A stretch of DNA of 41,484 nucleotides from an uncultured Lachnospiraceae bacterium. Lineage in GTDB: Bacteria; Bacillota; Clostridia; Lachnospirales; Lachnospiraceae. Under the pieces are notes generated by a model. That model saw nothing but the letters and a program-made list of their open reading frames with translations. It was not told the DNA's origin and did no database searches. The DNA is taken from NCBI GenBank assembly GCA_934402055.1, contig CAKRTC010000018.1, positions 1-41,484 on the forward strand, in the 5' to 3' direction. Both the position numbers and the translations under genes were made by a program. Below are positions 8,597 through 17,262 of this stretch, in pieces; positions within the stretch are counted from its first letter, which is position 1; each line of letters starts with the position of its first letter.

Positions 8597-10353
8597 TGAA
8601 TATATTTAATGTACTGAATCTGATCGGGGGCTTAAGCCTCTTCCTCTTCGGAATGAGCGTAATGGGCGATGCTCTCGAAAGACGTGCCGGAAACAGCCTC
8701 AAGGCTCTCCTCGGTAAGCTTACCAGCGGTAAGTTCATGGGACTGCTTACCGGTCTCGTAGTCACCTCGATCATACAGAGTTCTTCCGCCACCACAGTTA
8801 TGGTGGTAGGTTTTGTTAACTCAGGCCTTATGACTCTCAAGCAGTCCATCTATGTCATCATGGGTGCCAATATCGGTACTACCGTGACCGCATGGATACT
8901 CTCACTTGCAGGCATAAACGGCGAGAGCCTATTTATAGAGCTGCTTAAGCCAAGTTCCTTCACTCCTGTACTTGCGCTTATCGGCATCATTTTCATGATG
9001 ACCGCAAAAAACGACCGCAAAAAAGATACAGGCATGATACTCTTAGGCTTTGCCGTGCTCATGTACGGCATGAGCGCCATGTCGGGTGCCGTATCCGGGC
9101 TTAAGGACGTTCCGGGCTTTGCGGAGCTCTTTGTTGTATTCAAAAACCCTGTACTCGGTGTCATAGTCGGGGCATTACTTACAGCCGTTATCCAGTCAAG
9201 CTCTGCCTCTGTCGGCATACTTCAGGCACTTGCCGTAACAGGTCAGGTAAGCTACGGCGCAGCCATTCCCATCATCATGGGACAGAATATCGGTACCTGT
9301 GTGACCGCTCTCCTGTCCTCTATCGGAACCAATAAAAATGCTCGCCGTGCCGCCTTGGTACACTTAAGCTTCAATATCATCGGAACAAGCGTATGTCTTA
9401 TCGTATTCTGCATAATAAAAATGCTTTGCGCTCCGGTATTTCTCGACGAAGCCGCAGATATGGCAGGAATAGCCATATGCCACTCAATATTCAATATCAC
9501 CTGCACCGTACTGCTCTTCCCGTGCGGAGGTCTGCTTGAAAGGATCGTATGCCGTATCGTTCCCAATACTGATGATAAGGACGACAGTGTCGTACTGCTT
9601 GACGAAAGACTTCTTACAGCACCTGCACTTGCTCTCGAGCGCTGCCGCATACTCCTTGACGATATGTCAAAATGCGCAATGGCATCTCTTAACGAGAGTA
9701 TAGAGGCACTTGATAACTGCAGCGTACAGCTTGCGGATGCTGTCCGCAGCAACGAGTCCAAGACCGATAAATACGAGGATGTGATAAGCTCATACCTCGT
9801 TAAGCTCAGCTCGCGTCAGATAAATGATTCCGACAGCCTCACCGCATCAAAGTACCTTAAGCTTATCGGAGATTTTGAGCGTATTGCGGATCTCAGTCTC
9901 AACATACTTGAGTCTGCCGAGGAACGTAAAAACAAGGATATAGTATTCTCTCCCGATGCAAAAAAGGAGCTCGGCATACTGACAGCAGCCGTAAGCGAGA
10001 TCATGTACCTCGCATATATGGGCTTTACCGAGGACGACAGAGAGTCTGCCTCGCGTATAGAGCCTCTTGAGGAGGTAGTGGATCAGCTTAAGGAAGAGCT
10101 GCGTACAAGACATATATTCCGTATGCAGCACGGAAACTGCAGCATAGATGCCGGCTTTGTGCTCTCCGATATACTTACCAACCTTGAGCGCATCAGCGAT
10201 CACTGCACAAATATCGCCGAATGTCTGCTGGATAACACAAAGTTAGGCTTAAGCCCTCACGAAACTCAGAGAGAGCTTGTCTCCGACAATGAGGACTTTA
10301 AACAGAGATTCAAGGAATACAGCAGCAAGTACAGTCTGCCTGCACTTATATAA
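8596..10353 (+). CDS. Na/Pi cotransporter family protein with PhoU-like C-terminus
   Basis: A 585-residue inner-membrane transporter of the NptA/PNaS family (sodium-coupled phosphate uptake). Two inverted Na_Pi_cotrans repeats each carry the QSSSA motif: SIIQSSSATTVMVVG near residue 60 and AVIQSSSASVGIL near residue 197. About ten helices end near residue 310. The remaining 270 residues are soluble and helical, with the PhoU-like pattern LKLIGDFERIADLSLNI and LTNLERISDHCTNIAECLL. The start ATG shares a base with the stop of the upstream sensor gene, so translation is coupled. The PHO box upstream suggests expression under phosphate limitation. Confidence 0.92.
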   Translation: MNIFNVLNLIGGLSLFLFGMSVMGDALERRAGNSLKALLGKLTSGKFMGLLTGLVVTSIIQSSSATTVMVVGFVNSGLMTLKQSIYVIMGANIGTTVTAWILSLAGINGESLFIELLKPSSFTPVLALIGIIFMMTAKNDRKKDTGMILLGFAVLMYGMSAMSGAVSGLKDVPGFAELFVVFKNPVLGVIVGALLTAVIQSSSASVGILQALAVTGQVSYGAAIPIIMGQNIGTCVTALLSSIGTNKNARRAALVHLSFNIIGTSVCLIVFCIIKMLCAPVFLDEAADMAGIAICHSIFNITCTVLLFPCGGLLERIVCRIVPNTDDKDDSVVLLDERLLTAPALALERCRILLDDMSKCAMASLNESIEALDNCSVQLADAVRSNESKTDKYEDVISSYLVKLSSRQINDSDSLTASKYLKLIGDFERIADLSLNILESAEERKNKDIVFSPDAKKELGILTAAVSEIMYLAYMGFTEDDRESASRIEPLEEVVDQLKEELRTRHIFRMQHGNCSIDAGFVLSDILTNLERISDHCTNIAECLLDNTKLGLSPHETQRELVSDNEDFKQRFKEYSSKYSLPALI

Positions 10354-10582
10354 AACCGGATAAGATTTCGGCACATGACAGGACGCAAGTCCCTATTCAT
10401 AATCTGCTTCCCCGCATAAATAAAAATAGCTGTGCCGAATGCTTATAAGAAAACGAAGAGCCGATGTCTTGCGACAAAGGCTCCTCGTTTTTTCTTATTA
10501 TTGGGGTTTAAAGAAACATAAGTGATACGGGCGGTCTAATGCTTATCTATGGAGGGAAAACCTTGTCCCGCCCGAAGCAGTC
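10354..10582. other. Convergent intergenic region with structured RNA potential
   Basis: TTCGGCACA (10367-10375) pairs with TGTGCCGAA (10431-10439) to close a 55-base loop that contains a GGAC-GCAA-GTCC hairpin (10381-10392). A terminator follows at 10451-10490. A third pairing, CGGGCGG (10528-10534) with CCGCCCG (10568-10574), lies next to the sialidase-like gene. No coding potential is seen. Confidence 0.4.
10451..10495. terminator. Bidirectional terminator between the Na/Pi gene and the sialidase-like gene
   Basis: The arm 10451-10462 (AAACGAAGAGCC) pairs with 10479-10490 (GGCTCCTCGTTT) with one mismatch. It is flanked by an A run on the left and a T run on the right. The position between convergent genes fits termination from both sides. 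Confidence 0.8.
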
Positions 10583-11749
10583 TTATTTAATGACAGCAGC
10601 AGTCGGGTTGTATATACCCTCCGTCTGTCGCTTATCTCCCATGACGTCCTGCTCGGTGAAGCTCATCCACTTCATTCCGATCCTTGTGCGGTATGCAAAC
10701 GCAAGCTGAAGTTTTCCGTCTCTTGACTGCATAAGATACGGATACTCATACTGCAGGTTGTTTGTGCTGTTCTCGTCTCCGACGAAGCCCTCACCGAGCT
10801 CCATGTGACGTATCATCGGGAATGTTAACCCTCCATCCTCCGATAATGCCACAGCCACCGGACACCTGAGTCCCGGCCATGCAGCACCGCCCTTTACCGT
10901 CTTTGGTGCGTGAGTAGGATTGTAAGCAATTGCAATACGTCCGCTATTAAGCCTGATCGCACTGATGCTTGAATTATTGTTAGGAAGCGGAGTAGGAACC
11001 GGAACCGACCAGTTCTCTCCGAAGTCCTTACTTTCACTTCTGTATATATAGTCTGCCTCACGGCTGCGCATGAATGCCGCAAGATGTCCCTTATCGTCTA
11101 ACTCCACGACATTTGCATGAACTCTGCCATGACTCTCCGGCATCTCGACCTCTCTCCAGCTCTTGCCCTGATCCTCGGATATCTGGAAAACCGTCGGATC
11201 TCCCGCAAGTCCGTTTGCGCTGTCCGAGCATATCCAGTTTGAGAATATCCAGTTGCCGTTTCCGAGTATCTGTATAGGCTGACGGCAGAAGGTGCCCTCT
11301 CTGTCAAACATTACCTCAGCTTCGCCCCAGGTCCTGCCCTGATCCTTGGATATCTGTCTCTTTACAACAGCTGTATACTGCATATTGTCTTTATCTGCTC
11401 TGCGTGCCTCCTGTGAGGTGTACATTGCCCATATCTCACCGTTCGGCGCCTGAAAGAGGCTTGGATTATGCTCGCTTCTGTTGCAGATAACAGACAGATC
11501 TGCAGTTTTGCTCCATTTATCGCTGCCCTTATCAAGACGGCTTATAACAATGTGGCAATCTCCGCTGCCCTCATAGGTACCCGAGAACCATGCACAAAGC
11601 AGTGCCCCGTCCTCAGTCTCAAGCAAAGCCGGACCGTGGGCTGTCTTATTGCCCTCTTCGGGAGGAAGCATAGCCTCAAGTGTTCCCATATGCTCATTGA
11701 CATAGACCTGTCCGTCCGGAGTAAGGTCCTGTAAATGCTTATATTCCAT
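10583..11749 (-). CDS. Sialidase-like (BNR repeat) protein, cytosolic
   Basis: A 388-residue protein with the six-bladed beta-propeller pattern of the BNR_2 sialidase-like superfamily. Asp-box motifs (S-x-D-x-G-x-[TS]-W) appear as SKDQGRTW, SEDQGKSW, SKDFGENW and SEDGGLTF, roughly at residues 133, 191, 239 and 306. There is no signal peptide or cell-wall anchor, so it should be cytosolic, unlike classical secreted sialidases. The true substrate is uncertain; many such proteins in sugar or sugar-acid clusters are not sialidases. It is the last gene of a unit with a TAXI-TRAP transporter and an SDR dehydrogenase. Start: ATG with GGAG upstream. Confidence 0.8.
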   Translation of the reverse strand: MEYKHLQDLTPDGQVYVNEHMGTLEAMLPPEEGNKTAHGPALLETEDGALLCAWFSGTYEGSGDCHIVISRLDKGSDKWSKTADLSVICNRSEHNPSLFQAPNGEIWAMYTSQEARRADKDNMQYTAVVKRQISKDQGRTWGEAEVMFDREGTFCRQPIQILGNGNWIFSNWICSDSANGLAGDPTVFQISEDQGKSWREVEMPESHGRVHANVVELDDKGHLAAFMRSREADYIYRSESKDFGENWSVPVPTPLPNNNSSISAIRLNSGRIAIAYNPTHAPKTVKGGAAWPGLRCPVAVALSEDGGLTFPMIRHMELGEGFVGDENSTNNLQYEYPYLMQSRDGKLQLAFAYRTRIGMKWMSFTEQDVMGDKRQTEGIYNPTAAVIK

Positions 11750-11905
11750 AAATGATCTCCGTATTATATTTCTTGTCGTTGTTCAAACGGTCTTATCACG
11801 AATGTGTCTTGAACATCCTCATGCCGCAGCTTGGGAGCATGCATGCCGTGAATATAAAGCAGCGTGCATACATCCTTTAATTCGTATCTTTCAGCGTAAG
11901 CTGTT

Positions 11906-13606
11906 TTACGCTGCGGCTGCTGCCGTTTTCTTAGCCCTGATCGCAGAAAGCACAAGTATAGCGATACCGATTGCAGCTCCCACTACCGAGCTCACCGGCT
12001 CCGGTGCAATCAGACAAAGTGATGCCGCAAAGAGAACGATACGCTCAAACTTATTGAGTTCACTCTTAAAGAAGCCCGATACAACTATTGCAAGGAAAAA
12101 GGTTCCGAGTGCAAGCTGTATAACTCCGATAATAATCTCAACAGTCGTTCCCTGAAGAAGTATTGCCGGATTGTATACGAATACAAAAGGCACCATGAAG
12201 CCCACCATTGCGAAGGTGAAGCCCTTAAGACCTGTCTTCATGGCATTTCCGTCCGCTATTCCGGCGGCAGTATACGAGGCAACACATACAGGCGGTGTGA
12301 TCTGAGCCATGATTCCGTAATAGAATACGAACATGTTTGCACAGATATTTGCTGTCATATCACTGTATCCGAGGCCTGTAAGTATAGGTCTGATACAAGG
12401 AACAAAGAGTATGGTTCCTACGAGGTAAGCGGCAACTGTCGGAAGTGCCATACCGAGTACCATGCAGCCTGCCATTCCTATAAGCAGAGCAATGAAGAGA
12501 TTGCTGGTTCCGAGCTTAGTAATAAGGTTTGAAAGGTTGGTTGCAAGTGAGGTCTGACCTGTAACAACATTTATGATGATTCCGCAGGCTGCTGTCGGAA
12601 TTGCAATGCTGGCTGCCTGCTTGGCACCGTCCATGCAGCAGTTTCCGAGAGCCTTAAGATCGATATATTCCTCTTTATTAACAAAATAATTGATGATGTC
12701 ACAAACTATGCAAGCGAAGATACCGATCATACCGGCTCTCATGAGAGAAGCTCCGCGAATAATGTAGACTACGAGCAGCAATGCCGGGATAAGGAGATAC
12801 AATCTCGGAATTATCTTTCTGCTGACTGTAATAGTCGCATCAACATCTGTTTTGATATTGGCAGCACGCTTTGCTGCGATCCTGTCAACGAGTACAAATA
12901 CCGCAAAATAATAAGCAAGGGCCGGGATAATAGCCGCCATGGCAACCTTTAAGTAGCTGATGCCGAGCATCTCTGCCATGATGAAAGCACCTACTCCCAT
13001 TATAGGAGGCATTATCTGTCCGCCTGTGGAAGCTACAGCCTCGACTGCACCTGCCTCCTCCGGCTCATAACCTATCTTCTTCATCATCGGAATGGTCATA
13101 ACACCTGTGGTTGCTACATTTGCAACGGCAGATCCCGATATCATACCCATGAGTCCCGATGACAGTACGGCTGCCTTAGCCGGTCCGCCCGATGACTTAT
13201 TGGAAGCCTTCATTCCCACATCGATGAGGAGCTGGCCTCCTCCTATCTCCGAGAAGAATGCACCGAATACCATGAAATAGAAAAGCGTGCTTGCCGAGGT
13301 ATAGAGAGGTGTTCCGAATATACCGCTCTCTGTCATTACCATGCCTGCCGTAAACTGATTAAGGAACTTAAGCATAGTTGACTTAGGCTTGGTGTAGAAG
13401 ATACCCGGAAGATGCGGTGATACCCATGCGAATAAGATAAATGCCGCTATGAAGCCTGTGAGCATCATGCCGAGTGTACGATATACCGCAAGCAGCAATA
13501 TAGCTATACATACGACCATGGCAATATAGTCAATGGTAAGCACATCAGAGATACCGAGCACATAATCGGTAAGACGTGCATACTGGGATATCACATACCA
13601 CGCCAT
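11906..13606 (-). CDS. TRAP transporter fused permease (TAXI type), large C-terminal part
   Basis: 566 residues containing most of a fused 4TM/12TM TRAP permease of the type that works with TAXI binding proteins. DctM-like signatures include SGSAVANVATTGVMTIPMM, GGQIMPPIMGVGAFIMAE and GMALPTVAAYLVGTI. It should be a Na+- or proton-coupled importer of an organic acid. The protein is not complete: its missing N-terminus is encoded directly upstream in the same frame (13616-13906) and is cut off by one TGA at 13616-13618. The ATG at 13606 has no Shine-Dalgarno, so it would depend on re-initiation 7 bases after that stop, on readthrough, or is not used at all. Confidence 0.85.
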   Translation of the reverse strand: MAWYVISQYARLTDYVLGISDVLTIDYIAMVVCIAILLLAVYRTLGMMLTGFIAAFILFAWVSPHLPGIFYTKPKSTMLKFLNQFTAGMVMTESGIFGTPLYTSASTLFYFMVFGAFFSEIGGGQLLIDVGMKASNKSSGGPAKAAVLSSGLMGMISGSAVANVATTGVMTIPMMKKIGYEPEEAGAVEAVASTGGQIMPPIMGVGAFIMAEMLGISYLKVAMAAIIPALAYYFAVFVLVDRIAAKRAANIKTDVDATITVSRKIIPRLYLLIPALLLVVYIIRGASLMRAGMIGIFACIVCDIINYFVNKEEYIDLKALGNCCMDGAKQAASIAIPTAACGIIINVVTGQTSLATNLSNLITKLGTSNLFIALLIGMAGCMVLGMALPTVAAYLVGTILFVPCIRPILTGLGYSDMTANICANMFVFYYGIMAQITPPVCVASYTAAGIADGNAMKTGLKGFTFAMVGFMVPFVFVYNPAILLQGTTVEIIIGVIQLALGTFFLAIVVSGFFKSELNKFERIVLFAASLCLIAPEPVSSVVGAAIGIAILVLSAIRAKKTAAAAA

Positions 13607-13615
13607 ATATGCGAT

Positions 13616-13906
13616 TCATGCAAAACAAGGAATATCGAGCCAGTTCATCCATGCACGCTTATTAAGCAATACCAGATCGGCTTCTTTTCCTTCCGCCTCG
13701 GCTGCCTTACGCAGCTTCTTGCGATAATTGAAATCTGCCGGATAATATATATATACAAGTGTGAGAGCAAATACCAAATGAAGCGGTCCCTGCAGCATAG
13801 GTGTGAACTGCTTGACCAAGGCTATATACATCTGGAAGGCAAAAAACAAAACAGTGACTGCAATTGCAGCAATCTTACGCACTGTAAGCTTATTATTGTC
13901 TGTCAC
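13616..13906 (-). CDS. N-terminal fragment of the fused TRAP permease, ended by an in-frame TGA
   Basis: About 96 residues with two hydrophobic helices (IAAIAVTVLFFAFQMYIALV and GPLHLVFALTLVYIYYPAD), the usual beginning of TAXI-type fused permeases, then a charged linker and WMNWLDIPCFA before TGA. After the stop the same frame continues with IAY and then the large permease part, so this reads as a single gene with one nonsense codon. The start is probably the GTG at 13906, which has GGAGG eight bases upstream; the ATG at 13927 lies ahead of that site and has none. Alternatives are a sequence error, a true pseudogene, or two peptides. Confidence 0.75.
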   Translation of the reverse strand: MTDNNKLTVRKIAAIAVTVLFFAFQMYIALVKQFTPMLQGPLHLVFALTLVYIYYPADFNYRKKLRKAAEAEGKEADLVLLNKRAWMNWLDIPCFA

Positions 13907-13969
13907 TTTCTTTTCCTCCGTAAACAAAACCTGTTAAATCGAATCTTTTCTTTCCTGAAGAATGCGGAA

Positions 13970-14722
13970 TCAGTTCATATACTTTCCGCCGTTAACATTT
14001 ACAGACTCTCCGCATATAAATGCAGCCATGTCCGAGGCTAAAAATACCGCAACATTTGCGACATCTGCTCCCGTTCCCAGTCTGTGCATAGGTATGCTTG
14101 AATATACCTTCTCACGATATTCTTCGGTCCACTGCTTGGACATATCCGTCTCGATAGGACCCGGGCATATCGCATTTACCCTGATACCCTTAGCCGCATA
14201 ATCATAAGCGAGCTTTTGGGTCAGCGAGTTGATACCCGCCTTGCTCACGCCGTAGCTTATTGCAGCATTTGGGTGAGCTGTTTTTCCTGCGGAGGACGAC
14301 ATATTGATTATCACTCCGCTTCCCTGCTCCAGCATGCTCGGAAGCACTGCCTTGCAGGTATAAAACGCACTCGTAAGATTGGTCCTGAGCATATTGTCCC
14401 AGTCCTCGAAGCTAAGCTCCTCGAAACTTTTTCTTGAATTGATCCCTGCATTATTCACAAGGATATCAATGCTTTTGTATCTTTCGAGGCACTTTTCGGC
14501 AAGCCTTGCCGCTGTGTCGGGGCTGCCTATATCTCCTGCCACATACTCACATTCCGCTCCGAGTGCGTTGAGCTCGGACTTAAGCTCCAAAAGTGCTTCT
14601 TCTTTTGTCCCGTGAATGATGAGTCTTGCTCCGTTTTCGGCATAGCTCTTAGCAATGGCCCGGCCTATTCCCCTTGATGAGCCTGTGATTATTGCCGATT
14701 TTCCTTCCAAAAGTCCTGACAT
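13970..14722 (-). CDS. SDR family NAD(P)-dependent oxidoreductase
   Basis: A 250-residue classical short-chain dehydrogenase resembling FabG-type enzymes. It has the nucleotide motif TGSSRGIGRAIA (about residues 13-24), NNAGIN, the catalytic Ser in INMSSSAG and YGVSKAG (Tyr and Lys), and the closing stretch ICGESVNVNGGKYMN. It oxidises or reduces a hydroxyl/keto group; the substrate is unknown. Being between a TAXI binding protein and a TRAP permease, it probably acts on the imported compound. Start: ATG with GGAGG upstream. Confidence 0.88.
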   Translation of the reverse strand: MSGLLEGKSAIITGSSRGIGRAIAKSYAENGARLIIHGTKEEALLELKSELNALGAECEYVAGDIGSPDTAARLAEKCLERYKSIDILVNNAGINSRKSFEELSFEDWDNMLRTNLTSAFYTCKAVLPSMLEQGSGVIINMSSSAGKTAHPNAAISYGVSKAGINSLTQKLAYDYAAKGIRVNAICPGPIETDMSKQWTEEYREKVYSSIPMHRLGTGADVANVAVFLASDMAAFICGESVNVNGGKYMN

Positions 14723-14844
14723 GCCGAAATTCCTCCATGAAAATGTTTCTCATCCGGTTTCATCGCAAATGTGCCGGTAAATATAAGCACCCGGCCGCAT
14801 AGCAGCTGATTCAAACCGGATAATTTAAGCTTCGTGTTTTCTGC

Positions 14845-14871
14845 GGAGAGTACCGACAAGCGATACTCTCC
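14845..14871. repeat. Intercistronic hairpin after the TAXI binding-protein gene
   Basis: GGAGAGTA (14845-14852) pairs perfectly with TACTCTCC (14864-14871). No T run follows on the minus strand, so it is more likely a 3'-stabilising or attenuating hairpin between the binding-protein gene and the SDR/permease genes than a full terminator. Confidence 0.5.
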
Positions 14872-14895
14872 GAATTATTCATTTACAGTACTGTA

Positions 14896-15987
14896 TTACT
14901 CAGCGTCAAAAGGAAGGCCTGCGTCCTCATAGTACTTAGCTGCACCCGGATGAAGCGGAGCACCTGTGAACTGCTTAAGACCTGCTGTCTCAGGATCGAA
15001 ATATCCGAGAGAAGCAACTGCTGCTGCCATATCGTCCTTGTTCTCGCATACTGCCTTGATGAGTGCATATGCAACATCATCACTCATGCTTGCCGAAACG
15101 AGGAGGTTCTGCTGGCTTCCTACTGTGTTGATGTCGTTCTCCTGCTTGTTCCATGTGTTTGCAGGCATAACGATAGGTGCATAGCCCTTCGCTTCCATGT
15201 TTGCGAGTGTCTCGTCACTGAGCTGTACAAAGTACATATCGTGTGTAAGTGCAAGCTCTGTTGTTGTTGACTGACCTGCATCGATGTGGTCGATTGTTGC
15301 GTCATAGAGATCATCCTGAAGACCGCTCTTAAGCGCATCTGTTCCTGTCTTCTCCCATGTAGCAAACTCAAGGAACTCATCAACACTGATTCCGCAAGAC
15401 TCGATAACACGCTCAGCTGTGAGCTCTCCGAGTGATCCGTTCTTCTTTGTAACAAGCTTGATAGGATACTTAGCTTCGATTACTTCCTCAAGTGTTGTGT
15501 AACCTGTTGCATCAACAAACTTCTGTGTAAACATTACATTTGTGAAGGTATGTCCGAATCCGCCTCCGAGTGACTTGATATCCGTGCAGCCACCGAAATC
15601 ATACTCTTCCGGAGACTTCTCGTAGCTCCAAAGTGAAGGACCTACATTGGAAACTATAAGATCGCACTCCTCGTTCTGGATAAGCACCGGTGCACCTACG
15701 CCTCCCGGGCTGTTTGTTGTAAGATCGATGGTGCTTCCTGCCGGAAGTCCCTTAAGCATAGCGGCCTGAACAGCTGCTGCTACCGTGTAAGCGCCTGTTC
15801 CTACTTCCTGGGCCGAGAAAGTAAGATTAATCGGATCTGTAAGAGCCGATACATCCTCGGCTGCCTCTGCCTCTGCCGCGCTTGTCTCAGCTGCCGCTTC
15901 GGTCTCTGCAGGCTTGCTTGAACTTCCGCAGGCTGCAAGTGACAACGCCATTACTACAGAAAGTGTAGATGCAATGATTTTTTTCAT
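14896..15987 (-). CDS. TAXI family TRAP transporter solute-binding lipoprotein
   Basis: A 363-residue extracytoplasmic binding protein. The N-terminus is a lipoprotein signal with lipobox LSLAACGSS (Cys near residue 20), followed by an acidic Ala/Glu-rich linker. The mature part has TAXI features: FSAQEVGTGAYTVAAAVQAAM (the T-x-x-T/G-x-Y-type start) and a ligand-loop region with NSPGGVGAPVLIQ and CDLIVSNVGPSLW. TAXI proteins deliver small organic acids to fused TRAP permeases. It is the first gene of its unit, diverging from a MerR regulator. Start: ATG with GGAGGG upstream. Confidence 0.9.
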   Translation of the reverse strand: MKKIIASTLSVVMALSLAACGSSSKPAETEAAAETSAAEAEAAEDVSALTDPINLTFSAQEVGTGAYTVAAAVQAAMLKGLPAGSTIDLTTNSPGGVGAPVLIQNEECDLIVSNVGPSLWSYEKSPEEYDFGGCTDIKSLGGGFGHTFTNVMFTQKFVDATGYTTLEEVIEAKYPIKLVTKKNGSLGELTAERVIESCGISVDEFLEFATWEKTGTDALKSGLQDDLYDATIDHIDAGQSTTTELALTHDMYFVQLSDETLANMEAKGYAPIVMPANTWNKQENDINTVGSQQNLLVSASMSDDVAYALIKAVCENKDDMAAAVASLGYFDPETAGLKQFTGAPLHPGAAKYYEDAGLPFDAE

Positions 15988-16292
15988 GTTTCCCTCCGAT
16001 AAATAATGTGACTTTCCTGACAGAGCTTGAGTTTGTTGTTGATCATGCTTCCATTAATATAGAAGAAACTCATTAAAATCTGCCGACAAGTCGATTGTTA
16101 GATGTGCAACGGCTGAAGGTATCGGAAATCCGATCGTTCTCACCGCTCTCTGTAATGCACACGATAAAATACAGTGTTGCACCGTTGCAATAACATATTA
16201 AAACAAGTTTTTTCGTGATTTCTTGTGCAATTTGTAGGAATATGTTACATTTACATGACGTTCAAAGCTATTTTGAAGCGAGGAAAGCAGAC
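15988..16292. promoter_or_regulatory. Divergent control region between the TAXI gene and the MerR gene
   Basis: About 305 bases without a gene. A perfect dyad, ATCGGA-AA-TCCGAT, lies at 16121-16134. Around it are related half-sites: GTGCAACGG near 16104 and TTGCACCGTTGCAA near 16175. These are the best operator candidates for the neighbouring MerR protein. A TATATT at 16056-16061 (minus strand) is a possible -10 for the TAXI unit; no convincing -35 was found. Confidence 0.4.
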
Positions 16293-17105
16293 ATGAAATG
16301 GTACCCTATAGGTGAATTTGCAGCCAAAACCGGTGTTACACCGGATTTCGTAAAATATCATGAAAAGAACGGAACTCTGCAGCCTAAGATAACAGAAAAC
16401 GGCTACAGATATTACACAGCTGTGCGCGTATCCAATGTCAGTGAATGTCTTAAGCTCAAGAATATGGGATTTTCAGGCAGAGAGATACGCGAGCTCACCT
16501 CAGGTACGGACTATGCACAAACTATAGAGCTCTTTAACAGCCGACGCACCGATATCGAGTGCCGCATACGCTATCTTCAGGGCCTGCTTGAGTATACGGA
16601 CGAGATGAATGATACCTGCGATGCCTATGCAGCCGAGGCGTGGCATATAAGACAGTTTGAGGACTTCTATTTTCTGATGCAGACAAGAAACTTCCTGTTT
16701 GATGATATAGGAGACCAGAAAATACTTAAGGAATGGCAGCAATGGCAGCCTGTGGTCAGAGCGACCGCAAGAGTTGACAGCCGAAAGGAGCTTCCTCCTG
16801 TTATTGACTGGGGTGTATCGGTGCCCGGAGATTTTGCAAGAAAGCAGGGACTTACACTAAAAGATCCCGTGGAGCATATTCCGGCAGGAAGGTATCTCGA
16901 ATACTTTGACAGACGTGCCATACCTTACGATCAGAACAATGACGATCACGAGGAAGTCCGAAACAATATGTTCGCTAATGTCAATAAAATCCTTGAGCAG
17001 CACAATTTCAAGCTTACAGGTCCGAGCTTCTTCATCGTTCAGACCAAGCTCTTTGAAGACGGCCAGCGCTATACCTACCAGAAGATACGCGTGCCGATAG
17101 AATAA
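16293..17105 (+). CDS. MerR family transcriptional regulator
   Basis: About 270 residues. The first 70 are a MerR winged helix-turn-helix: YPIGEFAAKTGVTPDFVKYH, then GYRYYTAVRVSNVSECLKLK and MGFSGREIREL. A dimerisation helix follows (SRRTDIECRIRYLQGLLEY). The C-terminal half is an unrecognised domain that may bind a small effector. The frame opens at 16215, but the ATG at 16293 matches the MerR N-terminus and has GAGGAAA seven bases upstream. It diverges from the TAXI-TRAP unit and is its likely regulator (inference from position). Confidence 0.87.
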   Translation: MKWYPIGEFAAKTGVTPDFVKYHEKNGTLQPKITENGYRYYTAVRVSNVSECLKLKNMGFSGREIRELTSGTDYAQTIELFNSRRTDIECRIRYLQGLLEYTDEMNDTCDAYAAEAWHIRQFEDFYFLMQTRNFLFDDIGDQKILKEWQQWQPVVRATARVDSRKELPPVIDWGVSVPGDFARKQGLTLKDPVEHIPAGRYLEYFDRRAIPYDQNNDDHEEVRNNMFANVNKILEQHNFKLTGPSFFIVQTKLFEDGQRYTYQKIRVPIE

Positions 17106-17165
17106 AAGTCGGTCGTATTTCACAGCAGTCACAAATATAACGATTTCTCAATATTTTGAAGAGAT

Positions 17166-17262
17166 AAAAGCCGGTCGTGGGCGATGACCCATGACCGGCT
17201 TTGTTTTATAAATAGTATTAAATTTAATTATTTTTCTGATAATATATTCAGGCAGTCGCTTA
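17166..17262. repeat. Hairpin repeat, copy 1 (terminator of the MerR gene)
   Basis: Arms 17167-17181 and 17188-17202 (AAAGCCGGTCGTGGG with CCCATGACCGGCTTT) form a long stem followed by GTTTTATA, which suits termination of the MerR gene. The repeat continues to 17262 with ATAATATATTCAGGCAGTCGC. Related copies lie at 18832-18929 and, shorter, at 32690-32745. Confidence 0.8.

Noticed and set aside
10367..10439. c-di-GMP riboswitch suggested by GGACGCAAG
   Set aside because: The other conserved blocks of the GEMM aptamer are missing and the element lies 3' of a gene, not before one.
10583..11749. Secreted sialidase for host glycans
   Set aside because: There is no signal peptide, membrane anchor or carbohydrate-binding domain; the N-terminus is soluble.
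13616..13618. Selenocysteine at the TGA in the TRAP permease
   Set aside because: The site lies between membrane helices of a transporter with no redox role, and I see no SECIS-like hairpin directly after it; TGA is an ordinary stop elsewhere in the window.
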